A stretch of DNA of 64,000 nt from Macrostomum hystrix (lineage: Eukaryota > Platyhelminthes > Macrostomidae), in NCBI GenBank assembly GCA_950097015.1, contig CATNEN010000024.1:2857501-2921500 (forward strand), in the 5' to 3' direction. This document shows, piece by piece, positions 19,911-31,765 of this stretch. Each line of letters begins with the position of its first letter. Position 1 is the first letter of the stretch. The position numbers were made by a program, and so were the translations under genes. Below the pieces are notes generated by a model. That model was not told the origin of the DNA. It saw only the letters and a list, made by a program, of their open reading frames with translations, and searched no databases.

Positions 19911-22004
19911 TACACTGATACTCTCTGGATGGCATAATGACCTGCAGACTTTCAATGAACTTTGTGCAAAAACTTGAATAGGGCTGTAGACTGAAGTTGT
20001 AGGCTTATGTACCGCCTATGGGCATGCTAAGGTGGTGAAAAAAGAAAAAATGTACTGTATTTTGTTACAATAAAAGGATAACCATCAATATAGCTCCAGC
20101 CTTCTAAGCCTAGTATGTGTTAGGCCTAAACAGTTTGTCTGGCAATATTCTACTTCTGTTTGTTATATTATTTTGTTTGTTTGAATTTGTGCCACACGTG
20201 CATTATGAGTTTGAAAAAGTTGTGCTGAAGTGGCTTTGCTGTGACTTGGCACTTGGATCTATGTCTGTGGCAAAATCTGGCAAATATGGGGGAACAGAAA
20301 GCACAGAAATTCTGCAGCTGAAGATTTTGCAAAGGCCAAGCTGCATCAAATGCATGGCACGAGTGCTGCTCTATTCAAAAGCCACCTTGAAGAATTCTTA
20401 TGGCGCCGTCTATACCCCAAGAATAGCTTTGATGCCCTCCTCTACTAGATTAGGCCTAACCAGTTTGAAAGGAGACTGACCAAGACTTCAGAACTGTCTG
20501 AACAAACTACTGACTTTGAACAAAGTCAAAGTGTTTAACAATTGCATAGAATGTCAAAGCCCCTTTTCTATAGGCTAGCCATGTGAAGGACTCGAAGGAG
20601 TACTTGTAGGCCTAGCATTGGATCTAGTGTGCAAAGGCCTTCAGCAATCTCCTATTCTGGGTTACCTACCCTTAGGCCCTACCTACTACTGCCTAGACTA
20701 CCTAGTTAAAATATTGGGAAATCATTTTGAAACAATGGGAAACAATGAAATAATAGGAAAAAATGATATGAAGAGTGTCAAATGCTGTGTTTATATTCTG
20801 CTGGATCGCGTGTCAAAATTCAGCAGGGCTAATAATAAGGGAGTTTGGATCCACAATAACTGATTGGTCTGTTGGTCTGTCCTAGATATGTTTGAGCTAT
20901 AGCTATAAGAGACACATCGATACATGAAATCTGATAGTCTATGTAAATTACAAAACGAATATTTGTAATTCAGCTTAAAAAATTGCCTTTTGTGTTTCGC
21001 TTACTTTAAAAAACATGGAGTCTATATTACACCCATGGCCATATACAAGGTCAATGCTGATGAGTAATTCGATATTCTATTTGTACGAGGGCTCGCATTA
21101 GGGCCTGCGGTAAGTGCTTACCATAAGCAGCAAGCATGCGATATTTGTAACTTTTTTCTAGGAAAAACTGCTAAATCCGTTTGTTACGCAGTACAAATAC
21201 AAACAGTTAAAGTAATCCACTATTGGGATCCTATTCACAATAAACTGTCATTGATGTGCTCTTTTTATTTCTTTGACTTGTTATTATTATTATTATTTTC
21301 ATTAGCAATTTAAATATACTAGCTCTGCTCTACGCCCATTGTAAAGATCAATAGCTCTCGATTTCAACTACGAATTTTGGAAACAAATGTTTTACTTAAA
21401 ACACATTCTTCGTCGTACGAATTAGTACATTATTCTAATCTCTATACAGTGAGTAGTGAGCACATTCGGTATAATGAAAGATAGAGCCTGCGTTCATTTG
21501 CGCGGACACTTCTGATTTTCGACCGGTATACAAGTGTCTTGAGTAAAATACATCGTTCAGGTTTATGTATTTTTTCAGGAAAAAAACGATAAAGGAAACT
21601 GCTTTATATTATGGGTTAACAACAATCAGCATATGTAATTAATTCGTGCCAGCAAAATATACTCCGTGCTAACTATATTAAAGTACACGATTGAAATATT
21701 ACGAATCGTTCAGAAAACGACAATGTAAATTTGTGTTTTTTAATTTAATTTTGAAACATAACAATTTTTTACGACATTCCTGAATAAACACAGGAGCAAG
21801 AATTGTACAAAGAGTTACAGCTGCATGCTATTAAATATTAACTGTTACTTCCAGTTTTTAATAAGTGTAGTAGATTTAGTATAGAATCATTTAGGATACA
21901 GTTATACGCAGTACAACATACTGTGTTGTACTTTTGGCTTTTAAACACTTCTGCATTTTGCTCTTGAAAATTCAAATTTATCATTTGAATTAGTAAAATA
22001 TGTT
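19911..22004. other. Spacer with recurring TAGGCCTAA words, no supported gene
   Basis: Between 20100 and 20700 the palindrome TAGGCCTA or close forms recur, including a near-identical pair TTAGGCCTAAACAGTTTG (20121) and TTAGGCCTAACCAGTTTG (20449). The open frames 20117-20479 and 20618-20863 lack recognisable domains or coding bias. From 20900 to 22000 the sequence is AT-rich and featureless. Confidence 0.4.
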
Positions 22005-22208
22005 TTGCGATCGAACAGTAGGTCGACAGAAGAAGAACAAAACGAAGAAGAGAAGATAAGTCAAAGTAGTTTAAGCGAATATATAAAAACGCTGCAAGTG
22101 GATCTATCTAATCTTTGCTTATCTGCTGTTAGAGATATTTTTCAGGACCAAGGCTCCACAACGCAGAATATCCAACCAGTTCGATCTAAAAAACAAGCAG
22201 CAGGCTAA
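22005..22208 (+). CDS. Unassigned small open frame overlapping the channel gene 3' end
   Basis: A 67-codon frame without an ATG at its beginning, giving a hydrophilic, Glu/Ser-rich peptide (EEEQNEEEKISQSSLSEYIK...). It ends in TAA at 22206-22208, overlapping the minus-strand TAG of the channel gene (22207-22205). It could be a last exon of a plus-strand gene whose other exons are unseen, but it lies over the presumed 3' UTR of the channel gene and may be chance. No family recognised. Confidence 0.15.
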   Translation: MRSNSRSTEEEQNEEEKISQSSLSEYIKTLQVDLSNLCLSAVRDIFQDQGSTTQNIQPVRSKKQAAG

Positions 22209-25200
22209 TTCTCCACAACCGGCATATCGTACCATCCAGCACTTGGCTGTGGCTGCAGCTTTGAAATGTCTCCAACTTTGCCACCCTTTCCACCCTGTCG
22301 ACTTCCGGGTGGTTCTCGGGCGCCATTAGACAGCGCTGGCTTTCTACGGTGAAGCGCCCGGTGCATGCACAGGAACAGCAGGTCGATGAACATCTCCATG
22401 ATTTCGAAGAGTGTCAGGACGCTAAGACCCAGCCACAGACCGACCTAAAAGTGAAAAATGGTATTATCAGCGAATAGATTTAACTTAACACATCCAAATA
22501 AAACAGTTTATCTGATTAAAAAGAATTCGGTTAAGTACGGACCCAACAATACACTTACCTGACCACCCATATCCGAGAGGACGTCGATGATCTGGTAAGC
22601 CGGATTTGAGACGCTCGAGTACATCACAGAGTCGTCGTAGAAAATTATAATTTTTACAAAGTTTTTACTGCAATTGTAAATAGAACACCTCTTTATGCTT
22701 CTGACTGATAAAAAAGGTGACCTAGTCGCAAAAGTTACCTCATAAATGACTGCCTCTCCTGTGGTAGCAGAGCATTTACGGCTCGCCTGATAGATTCACT
22801 GTAGGACATGATTTGACGCCGCGAGTCGTTCTGAAATAGTTTAAAGCATCCATCGGAATTGGCTTCAAAATTTAAGCTCCTGCATGCAGCAGGCTGTGTT
22901 GGTCTGATGAAATTAAGAGCAACGGATGTCACTTTGACCTGTCTCATGTACATGACTCGATTATGATTTGTTTTGTTTGAACTGTCTGTCAGATGTCGAT
23001 AAAATCAGAGCTTATCTGAAGAGAAGAAAGTACGTGTAGAGAAGTACAAAGAATTTGTGAGGACCCTGAATGCAGAAATCAATCCCTAGAAGCAGCTTGT
23101 AGTGTGGAGTTGGACCAATGCAGCAACCATTAATGCTCTTTTTCCTTCTTTTTTGTTCAGCCGAGCAGAGAAGAATGAGAGGACCAGTTTTTTAATCGAC
23201 AGGTGGCTTTCTGAACTATTTAGCTAATATTTGAACATACACAGTTCGCATGCAAAGCTTTATAAAACATGTCTGTACACACATTTTAGAGCAAGTAGCT
23301 TATTGTGTGAGTGCAATTTAATCCGATAAAAATCGATCATTTTTGTGGTAGCTTTTGACGAAGCGCCAGAATGTGCGCAAAAGTCCCTCGGTTGCAATAA
23401 TGAGCAGTCTGATTACATTAGCGCGAGTGTTATGCAGTATCCGATGCAACAGCAACGACTGGGACAAAGCTAGAGAGACCATTTTTACGAGTATAATGAA
23501 CCTTTGTGGGCTGAGACTGAACCGATTTTACACTAGACCGCTGATCTCGATTTTTTAGACTCTTAGGCCGTTTTTAATTTTTGAGATTGTCAAATGGTTT
23601 ACAATGAGCTTACCTGATAGCTGTCACTGGGCCACATGGATACCGACAGAGATGTCTGATAAAAGTACTCGCTGGAATAAAATAAAGATAAATACAGTTT
23701 TTGATGGCGACAGAATAGGAAATTTATATGTAAGCACGTTCATAAAGTCACTTCAAGGTAGGTTCTGCAAAAATAGGTATGATAAATTAGCGCATCTGAA
23801 GATTGTGTACGGCTGTTCAGTGCATGGACTGGGGGGGGGGGCGAGCCACACTACCTTCAATTACCCTCAGCTTATGTTGGTACCCATTTAACAGCTGGGT
23901 GAACTGAAGCAATGCTGAGGAAGACAGACCCGCAACGTGCAAGTCGTGAGTCTGACGCTCTACCCGGACGACTACGCAAGAAAAGGACTACGTATGTACG
24001 TAATTCGAGTCGTCCTTGCTCTACCCACTCCGGGATTCAACCCCGGGGGTGAGTGGCAGAGCGGTCTAACGCGTTCCCCACTCGTACCAAGGTCCCTGAA
24101 CTCGATTCCGCGGCGAGGCCACGTTTATTTACGCCGCAGTCTCGCTGATTCAGGGCAGATGTACAGTATCTGTGCAGTGTGCGTGTGTGCTCAGGAATCA
24201 GCGCAATGGGCAGGAATTGCCTCCCCTCTGGCTGCGCGTCTACTGTCACCAAATGATGAGCCAGTGGCCTCAGCCCTCCGGTAAATATTATTATTATAGT
24301 CTACTATCCCTTGCAGCCTCCTGTGTAAAGGAGCAAAAAGAAATTGTTAATCAAAGGCTCACTCGCAGTCCTGCTTGCAGTCGGTGCGGCACTGCTTGAA
24401 TGCCTCTTGTTCCACCCTCGTCATGCACTTTGCTGCAATGGTTGGGGCGCTTCGAGTTTGTTTCGATTAATTTTTCTTCATTTCCAGAGGTTTGAAGTCT
24501 GAGCTTACAATTATTGCTGACTGTAGACGTTGTTGAATTGTACTCGTAAAGGCAGATTCTGTAGGAACTATTAAACAGCGGGTCAATTTTCGGATTGGAT
24601 ATCGGTAGATTCGGCGAGCTGCAGTTGCACCTGCTCTCTACCTGGCGTTGCATGCACGTCTTCATACAGGCCTGAAATAGTAAAGTGAGTTTTTTTGCCG
24701 GAGCTCAATAAATGACTATCAGTTGAATTAAGTATTTTTCTATACATAAAAGTATAAGAAATACACAAACCGGTTGAGAATAGTTCACACTGGGTAACGA
24801 GTAGTTAGACTGTACGGAGTACATGTTGTTCAACCTGTTGGCCTCTTCGTAGTTCACTTGACAATCGTCAGAGTAGGGTGCGGACAATCGCTGCGTGTAG
24901 AACTGTGGGAAATAGTTTTGAAAGGAAAATCTCTATACGCCTGTTTTATTCATGAAGAATATGAGCCTTATTCGGCTCATAAAATCAAATGACTTCTTGA
25001 TTCTCGACAGACGGAAAAGTTTGAACCAAGTACTTTGTTAGTTGTCCGTGGGTTAGAAAGTATCCTTTTGTCCTTTGGGTTAAAAGGCAACCTTTCCAGT
25101 CCATGGACAAGGACTATTCAAGTAGATGCAAACTACGGTGCATTATCTCTATTATCTCATATCTCTATGTTCTATAATCTTGGATTGAGTAATTTCAGTA

Positions 25201-28200
25201 GGATTTTTCAAAACGATGCAAAAATTTACCTGCTTGAGTCCAATGTAGGTCTCCTGTCCAGGTGAAACGTTGATGCCGCTATCCTCCGGAAACGGTTGCT
25301 TGTTGGTCTCGTGGACGACAACGCTGACGCCTGCCGAGTTGGCCACGGAGCCAACGTACTCGGTCTGGTCGATGAACATAGTCACAGTGAGGCCGTGCAG
25401 CGGGCCAGTCTGCTGTACAGTGAACGGCTCCGTTCCATTTGCGGCCGCGTTGAAGGTGTAACAGTTGCCGTAGAGCGGGTGCAGGAAGCGGGTGAAATCG
25501 CTATTGGAAAATTAGTTTTAGGAGGGTAAGGATTAGGATTCTGATCCGCTAAAAATGGTGAGCATACTCCATAATAAAGTCACTCCTCTCCTGTACCTCG
25601 ATTCTGTAATAACTTTTTCTCCCCCGGATTTTGGGTTAGTGGCAGAGCGGTCTCGCACCAAGGTCCCTGAGCTCGATTCCACGACAGGGCCACATTAATT
25701 TGGGGCGCAGCCGCGGAGAGAAGGCTTGGGGGCTCGTCGTGCAATTTACGCCCTTGAGGGCCAACCTGCTCCAAGGCACAGTGAAGTTGTACACTGCCTG
25801 CCTGACGATAAGAAAGTCATGAACGTGTGCCTGTGTACAGTATCTGTCTGTGCTTGTGTGCTGCAGACAGATTGATAGAGATTGATTGATTGAGAGATGT
25901 AAATTTTTGAACAATAGCACGCAGCCTTTTAAAGCAAATATATAATTATGGGTATCTATGACAGATTCGTATTATTTGAGACAACTCTATGAGGCACGAG
26001 ACCATTATCTTGTGGCAGGCACACAATAAGCTCATGAGTCAACACAGACACGGAGAAATGCAATTGTCTGTCTTTGTAAACTCAAATATTGAGCGATGGA
26101 AGACAAACTTTAAATTTTGGACTGGGGTAAAACCATTTTATGAATAATTTTATTATCTGGACTGGAAGGCTCTGAACTTCATTGGTTAATTGATTAACAT
26201 CGCAGAAGAAAGTTTAGACTGCAACTTAAGCTCACGCACATTATCTTAACTGAATTTCTGTTTGATAAAGCTTGCTTGTATAATGAAATCTTAGATTCTA
26301 AAATCAAGCTGAAGCGATTCATATTTTAATAAGCGAACTCCCCAAACGGTATCTATCTACTCGTACTTTTACTTGCTCTCGAAATGTTTTCGTTACTATG
26401 CGCTTGCTAGTGTTATTTCTTTCTTTATACGGAGCTTGTAGCTCAGTGGTTCGAGCTTCGGACTTTAGACCGAAGAGGTCCAGAGTTCGAATCTCAGCTC
26501 TCGGGGAAACTTTTTGTGTCATTGAGCAGGGAATTTATTGAGGAACTAAGATAGAAATTCGGTATGTGTGGCGGCGTCTCCAGTCCACGGACTGAGGAGC
26601 TGCACGAGGCTTTTGGAAGCGCCTCTGAATGGCTGCAGCTGTGCCTCTGGCAGTAAATTTGACCCAACTAGGCTATTTGTAGCTTCTATTCTCTTTTCTG
26701 TCCTTACAACGTGTTCGTTTGAATGTCACTAGTGCTTACCTTCAGGCGTCCACCGAAGACATTAGTAAACAACAAATACCAAACTTTTAATCCGATAAAA
26801 ATCGATCATTTTTGTGGTAGCTTTTGACGAAGCGCCAGAATGTGCGCAAAAGTCCCTCGGTGCAATAATGAGCAGTCTGATTACATTAGCGCGAGTGTTA
26901 TGCAGTATCCGATGCAACAGCAACGACTGGGACAAAGCTAGAGAGACCATTTTTACGAGTATAATGAACCTTTGTGGGCTGAGACTGAACCGATTTTACA
27001 CTAGACCGCTGATCTCGATTTTTTAGACTCTTAACCCGTTTTTAATTTTTGAGATTGTCAAATCAAACCAAACCAAACCAAACCAAAAGAATTCAAGAAG
27101 TGGTCAAAGTAAGATACCAAAAATCACTCAGTGGTCTGACAGAACTAAAAATGATTTGAATTGAAAGCCACACATGAAGTTTTTTGACGTCCCAAGCCAA
27201 GCAAATCAATTTAAGCATTGCCTGAAGCTATAAATACTTGTAGTTTTAGATTTGCGTCATGTACGAGCACTTGCGTATGATATGCATTATTAACGCTTTC
27301 TAATACTCTCATAGGTGCTTGTTGCTAACGTGACACATGCTAATTTAGTACACTCCAAAGCGGAAAGATGCCTCACCGCTGGCTGCAGTAGCGATTCCCG
27401 ATGCTGCACTCGATGAGGAAGTCGCCAATCTGGTAGCCGACCTTGGCCTTCCAGTCGCCAGTCAGCGAATTATAATAGTCCAAGAAGGTGTAGGTAATGC
27501 CCAACCTGTCTGGTATGACGTTGGGTCCCAGTGCTGTCAGGTTGCGGCTGGAGTCATTGCTGACCACACTGCCAGTCATCCACGAGTACTGATCCACAAA
27601 GGTTTACCGGCAATTGTTTTTTAGTTTTTGCACTAAAAGTACACGCACTATTATCATTAATACCGATTAGGGCTCACAATAGGAAATGTGACTGAAAAAT
27701 GACAGGAGCAAGCTTTTCAGTACGGTGAAACTGAGAAGAGAACAGATGGCGAAGGAGGAGAAGCATATTTAGGTTAAGGAGGACTGAAAAAAAGACTTTT
27801 TAATTAAAGATTGAAAGCTTTATCAACTGTGCCAAAGAATCGATTGTTGCAAGCAAACTCAAAGTCAAATTAGACCGAAGGTTTGTCTTGCAACAGCTAC
27901 GAAGTATATAGAGTTACAATGTGGCTTGATGAAATGCCAGCTAAAAGGATTCGCTCTACTAAGGCAGCCAAGAATTGTGACTGTTTGACAGGAAGACTAA
28001 TACTTTATGAGCAGTGAATGATAGCTAAAACTGGGCAAATATCAGGGCAGTGAGTTTCCTCAGATTTACTCAGATACAGTTAGTAAAGCGAAGAGTATCT
28101 ATTGGAATTAAGTTCTCATTGCAGTTTATTAACGATACTTGTTTTGCTTACCTTCGATGCGTCTGGCTGCGGAGGTGCTCCACCACCTGATGGTCCGGCA

Positions 28201-30282
28201 TTTCGTTTTCTCCTGACACCTGATATGTGAGTTCAAAGTCTTAAGTCCAAAAGACTCTACACAGGAGACTGTCATTCTGTCAGGCAAAGTGTCTATTTTC
28301 AAATGACTGGACTCACGCGCAGTGGGCATAGGCCCCACCATGCCACCACCTGGCGGTCCGGAACCACCAGAACCGGGCGCCATTGTGACACCACCAGAGG
28401 AACCTACAAGGATGCACCAGTTAGTTATTCAAGCTATTAAATACACTGAGTAAAACAAAAAATCAATTAAAATCGGATAAAGTCAATTTGCTTATGTTTG
28501 CAGAGTTGAAATCATAAATGAAAGATGGTGATGGCTTCAAGTCATAAAAAAGATAATTTTTTTAGAATCAGATCACTTACCTCCGCTAACAGTCGTACTG
28601 GAAGTGCCTGACGAGTCTGTTACAAGAAAAAATAGTTCAGCTTAGTTTCGTTAGCAATGGGAAAAATTAGAAAAACTCAACTAAGTCATGCTCTACTTAT
28701 TAATTAGACGCTCCATCTACTAAGTGGATGCTGTGTCTGACACAGTTGATGCTTCATCTAGAGCAAGTTGACTCTTCATCTAGAGCAAGCTGATGCTTCA
28801 TCTACCAAGCTGATGCTACATCTACCAAGCTGGTGCTCCGCTTACCAAGCTGACGCTCCGTCTACCAAGTAGATACTTTGTCTACCACGTTGAAACTTAT
28901 CTACCATGCTTCTGCATTAGAAATGTATTATAAAACTACAAGCACTTACTCGATGAAGAGGCTAACGATTCGCTAACGCGAGTTTTCTTCGCCGGATTCT
29001 TATTGCACAGCGTCACGGCTGGGAACGGTCGTGGCAGCTGGATGATGGTACTCTTCTGCACACTGATTGGGTACTGGTAGTACTTGTCCACGATTAGCGT
29101 TATCTGCCAGATCATTATGGCTGGAACAAAAGAGGGAGATAAAAGCTGCTTTCTTGATAAAATAAGAGCTATTCATCGAGTTATTTAGCATCATATAAAC
29201 CCTTGGATGATTTAACCCTTGGTTAAAAACTTTTGACGCCAATGGTGCCAACCAGATTTTTCACATAAAATCTCTAAAAATGGAACATTGCTATAACCAC
29301 TGCAGAATATTACAGCATTCAGTGCTAAAACCACATAAGCTACGGGCTTCCTCTGCAAATAAGCTACGCTGAACAATGCTTCGCTCTGAGAGGATAAGTT
29401 GTGGATGTTAATGGCAGGCAGAGAGAATTGAAATCATGGCAGCACTTGGACAACACCTGCTAACACTAGCGCTGGTTCCCAAGTGTAAATTCACAAATAA
29501 TTAATGATGTAAAAGCAGAGAAACCAACCGGAGGGCAGTCTTATGGTGGAACGGTCTTTGATGAAACTCAGCTGCAAGTCCCCAAAAAATTTTCTGTTAT
29601 TTCTATCCTGCTCAGTTTGAAGTGATGGATAGCGAATGCTGATCCAGAGAAGTTCCTCACTGCTTTGACACTGTTTTCATAACAAATACCTGACAAGGTA
29701 TTTTCCTGCAGGCATCTTCAGTATTCGACAATGAAAACTAACTGATTAGACAGACTAGAGTTACTAGATCGATTGGACGGATTAGCAATCAGTTCTGTTC
29801 CTTTGATCCGTGCGGTGGATTGGCAGTTCAAATAAAAGTATCAGAGCGGCAGCCAACTTACAGAGCCCAGCCAGCAGCAGCAGGATCCAGACGGTGCGCC
29901 TGAGGGGGCTGTTGCTCCGGCTGATGTTCGGCAGGCCATGCATGCCGGTGTTCTCAGCCCAGCCGACCATCAGGGCTCGAAATGTCGATCCCTCTGAGTG
30001 CTGCTGCTGCTTAGCCTGAAGCTGCAGTTGGTAGCTGGAGTCCGTCGCTGACTGCGGCAGTGGAAAAGCCATTGGCGGCGTTGGCGGCTGCATGGCACCT
30101 GACTGTGAGTGAGAGTCGCGCGCAGACGAAATTAACATCCAGTGCAACCCAGCCGGCGCGGGAATGCCACTTTCTGGCGGAGCTGGGCCTGGGTCTGTGG
30201 CAGCAAATATAGGACTGGGGCTTGTGCACCGGCTAGTTGCTTCTCGTTGCCATTGACTACCAAGCAGAGATTTCTCGTGCAA
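22205..30282 (-). CDS. DEG/ENaC/ASIC-type sodium channel subunit, 14 exons
   Basis: Exons in transcript order: 30282-29862, 29120-28950, 28616-28581, 28403-28317, 28219-28152, 27588-27377, 25500-25230, 24902-24771, 24671-24509, 24432-24363, 23671-23614, 22830-22739, 22667-22559, 22444-22205. All junctions are GT-AG with matching phases, giving about 709 residues. Seen: the N-terminal His-Gly gating motif (ENTGMHGLPNISRSNS), TM1 (RRTVWILLLLAGLSIMIWQI), FPAVTLCNKNP, the finger/palm segments YQIGDFLIECS and GNCYTFNAAANG, FIDQTEYV, PFPEDSGINVSPG, a Cys-rich thumb (MKTCMQRQVESRCNCSSPN), WPSDSYQ, LSDMGGQ, and TM2 with the G-x-S selectivity filter as GLS (VGLWLGLSVLTLFEIMEMF). Such subunits form trimeric amiloride-sensitive Na+ channels; the gating stimulus (peptide, acid, mechanical) cannot be read from sequence. 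Exons 3-5 add a Gly/Ser/Pro-rich insert with a furin-type site. The start at 30282 or an internal Met (MLISSARDS, MQPPTPP) is uncertain. Confidence 0.93.
23318..23592 (+). repeat. 275-bp interspersed repeat, copy 1
   Basis: Nearly identical to 26788-27062: both begin AATCCGATAAAAATCGATCA and end TTTTTGAGATTGTCAAA, with only a few differences. It lies in the intron between channel exons 23671-23614 and 22830-22739. Possible LINE 3' end or SINE-like element. Confidence 0.85.
23790..23960 (-). repeat. SINE family B, truncated copy
   Basis: Contains GCGCATCTGAAGATTGTGTA, the GTGCATGGACTG variant followed by a G11 run, TACCCATTTAACAGCTGGGT, then a rearranged head (CAAGTCGTGAGTCTGACGCTC). The body is partly deleted after GAACTGAAGCAATGC. 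Confidence 0.75.
24045..24300 (+). repeat. SINE family A copy
   Basis: Begins with an intact tRNA-like head (GTGGCAGAGCGGTCTAACGC, B-box region ACTCGATTCC), then CGGCGAGGCCACGTTTATTT, a deleted middle, GTGTGTGCTCAGGAATCAGC, TCACCAAATGATGAGCC and a TATTATTATAG tail. Intronic in the channel gene. Confidence 0.85.
25630..25880 (+). repeat. SINE family A, 3'-truncated copy
   Basis: Head GTGGCAGAGCGGTCTCGCAC, B box GCTCGATTCCACG, GGGGCGCAGCCGCGGAGAGA, TTGAGGGCCAACCTG, then breaks down after CTTGTGTGCTGCAGA into a GATTGATTGA run. Located between channel exons 27588-27377 and 25500-25230. Confidence 0.85.
26430..26665 (+). repeat. SINE family C with well-preserved tRNA-like head
   Basis: The head GCTTGTAGCTCAGTGGTTCG holds an A box. 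The anticodon-like arm CTTCGGACTTTAGACCGAAG and the B box GAGTTCGAATCTC follow, resembling a tRNA-Lys-type source. The body then runs through TTTTGTGTCATTGAGC, GGCGGCGTCTCCAGTCCACG and a tail near GACCCAACTAGGC shared with family B. Because SINE body follows directly, this is not a functional tRNA gene. Confidence 0.75.
26788..27085 (+). repeat. 275-bp interspersed repeat, copy 2, with AACCA tail
   Basis: Second copy of the 23318-23592 repeat, followed at 27063 by a run of five-base units (CAAAC/AACCA) typical of a retroposon tail. Intronic in the channel gene. Confidence 0.85.
28695..28915. repeat. Degenerate ~21-bp tandem repeat in channel intron
   Basis: About ten diverged units around CTTCATCTACCAAGCTGATG between channel exons 2 and 3. 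Old and decayed compared with the other arrays. Confidence 0.7.
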
Positions 30283-30559
30283 TGTGACACACCCCCTTGT
30301 TTAAAAAAATCCCTTGTTTTCCTGGATGGCTTAGATTTGAATGTCGAAGTACGCTACTAAAAGTAGCAAGTTATTACTAGTAGAGTGACCACTGGGGGTA
30401 TTTCAAATACCAACATACTTTTTTCTGTATCTCTTAAAATATTCAAGCTACTATATTGTCTACTCGATAGCCATGAAAATCGAGAACACGGGCTAAAATG
30501 TTTCGCTCTATCCTTGATTTAAATTTCAGAATCACAAAACGTCGGCATCGTCGATATAT
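30283..30559. other. 5' flank of the channel gene
   Basis: Sequence upstream of the presumed channel start; should contain its promoter or an upstream untranslated exon. No motif could be assigned. Confidence 0.3.
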
Positions 30560-30725
30560 TCAAAGATTCTCGTCGGGCCAACCTCGAGTACAGTGAAAGT
30601 GTACTCTGCCTGTCTACAGCTTGTGTGCTCAGGAGTCAGCGGAATGGACAGAATTGCCTCTTTGCTGTCTGCAGGCCTACTGTCACCAAATGATGTCCCC
30701 ATATAGCCCTCCTGTAAATATTTTT
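30560..30725 (+). repeat. SINE family A, 3' half
   Basis: Starts at GGGCCAACCTCGAGTACAGT, then CTTGTGTGCTCAGGAGTCAG, GGAATGGACAGAATTGCCTC, CTGTCACCAAATGATG and a short T-rich end. The tRNA head is missing. The 21-bp array begins directly after its tail. Confidence 0.8.
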
Positions 30726-30749
30726 GTCTCATTATTACATCCGCTGTAG

Positions 30750-31765
30750 TCCAAGTACATCTATAGCTAGTCCAAGTACATCTACAGCTAGTCCAAGTAC
30801 ATCTACAGCTAGTCCAAGTACATCTACAGCTAGTCCAAGCACATCTACAGCTAGTCCAAGTACATCTACAGCTAGTCCAAGTACATCAACAGCTAGTCCA
30901 AGTACACCTACAGCTAGTCCAAGTACATCTACAGCTAGTCCAAGTACATCTATAGCTAGTCCAAGTACATCTACAGCTAGTCCAAGTACATCTACAGCTA
31001 GTCCAAGTACATCTTCAGCTAGTCCAAGTACATCTACAGCTAACATCTACAGCTAGTCCAAGTACATCTACAGCTAGTCCAAGTACATCTACAGCAAGTC
31101 CAAGTCACCTACAGCTAGTCCAAGTACATCTACAGCTAGTCCAAGTACATCTACAGCTAGTCCAAGTACATCTACAGCTAGTCCAAGCACATCTACAGCT
31201 AGTCCAAGTACATCTACAGCAAGTACAAGTCACCTACAGCTAGTCCAAGTACATCTACAGCAAGTCCAAGTCACCTACAGCTAGTCCAAGTACATCTACA
31301 CCAGATTGCTTAAGTACAGTTGCAGCTAGCCAAGCAAGTACATCTATAGCTAGTCCAAGTACACCTACAGCTAGTCCAAGTACATCTACAGCTAGTCCAA
31401 GTACATCTACAGCTAGTCCAAGTACATCTACAGCTAGTCCAAGTACATTTACAGCAAGTCCAAGTCACCTACAGCTAGTCCAAGTACATCTACACCAGAT
31501 TGCTTAAGTACAGTTGCAGCTAGCCAAGCAAGTACATCTACAGCTAGTCCAAGTACATCTATAGCTAGTCCAAGTACACCTACAGCTAGTCCAAGTACAT
31601 CTATAGCTAGTCCAAGTACACCTACAGCTAGTCCAAGTACATCTACAGCTAGTCCAAGTACATCTACAGCAAGTCCAAGTCACCTACAGCTAGTCCAAGT
31701 ACATCTACACCAGATTGCATAAGTACAGTTGCAGCTAGCCAAGCAAGTACATCTACATCTAACCA
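30750..31765 (+). repeat. 21-bp minisatellite (unit CTAGTCCAAGTACATCTACAG)
   Basis: Around 45 units. Because 21 is divisible by three, a Ser/Thr/Ala/Pro-rich frame is open on + (30724-31056) and a Leu/Val/Asp-rich one on -, but both break at irregular units (AGTCCAAGTCACCTACAG) and no gene structure surrounds them. A complex unit with ACCAGATTGCTTAAGTACAG recurs near 31303, 31496 and 31710, indicating larger duplications. Confidence 0.93.

Noticed and set aside
20117-20479. 120-codon frame
   Set aside because: No recognisable domain, atypical composition, no splice partners.
26437-26510. tRNA gene (Lys-like)
   Set aside because: A and B boxes and an anticodon-like arm are present, but the acceptor stem is imperfect and SINE body follows directly, so it is the head of a SINE C copy.
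30724-31056. Ser/Pro/Thr repeat protein
   Set aside because: Frame of the 21-bp minisatellite; broken by irregular units and lacking flanking coding sequence.
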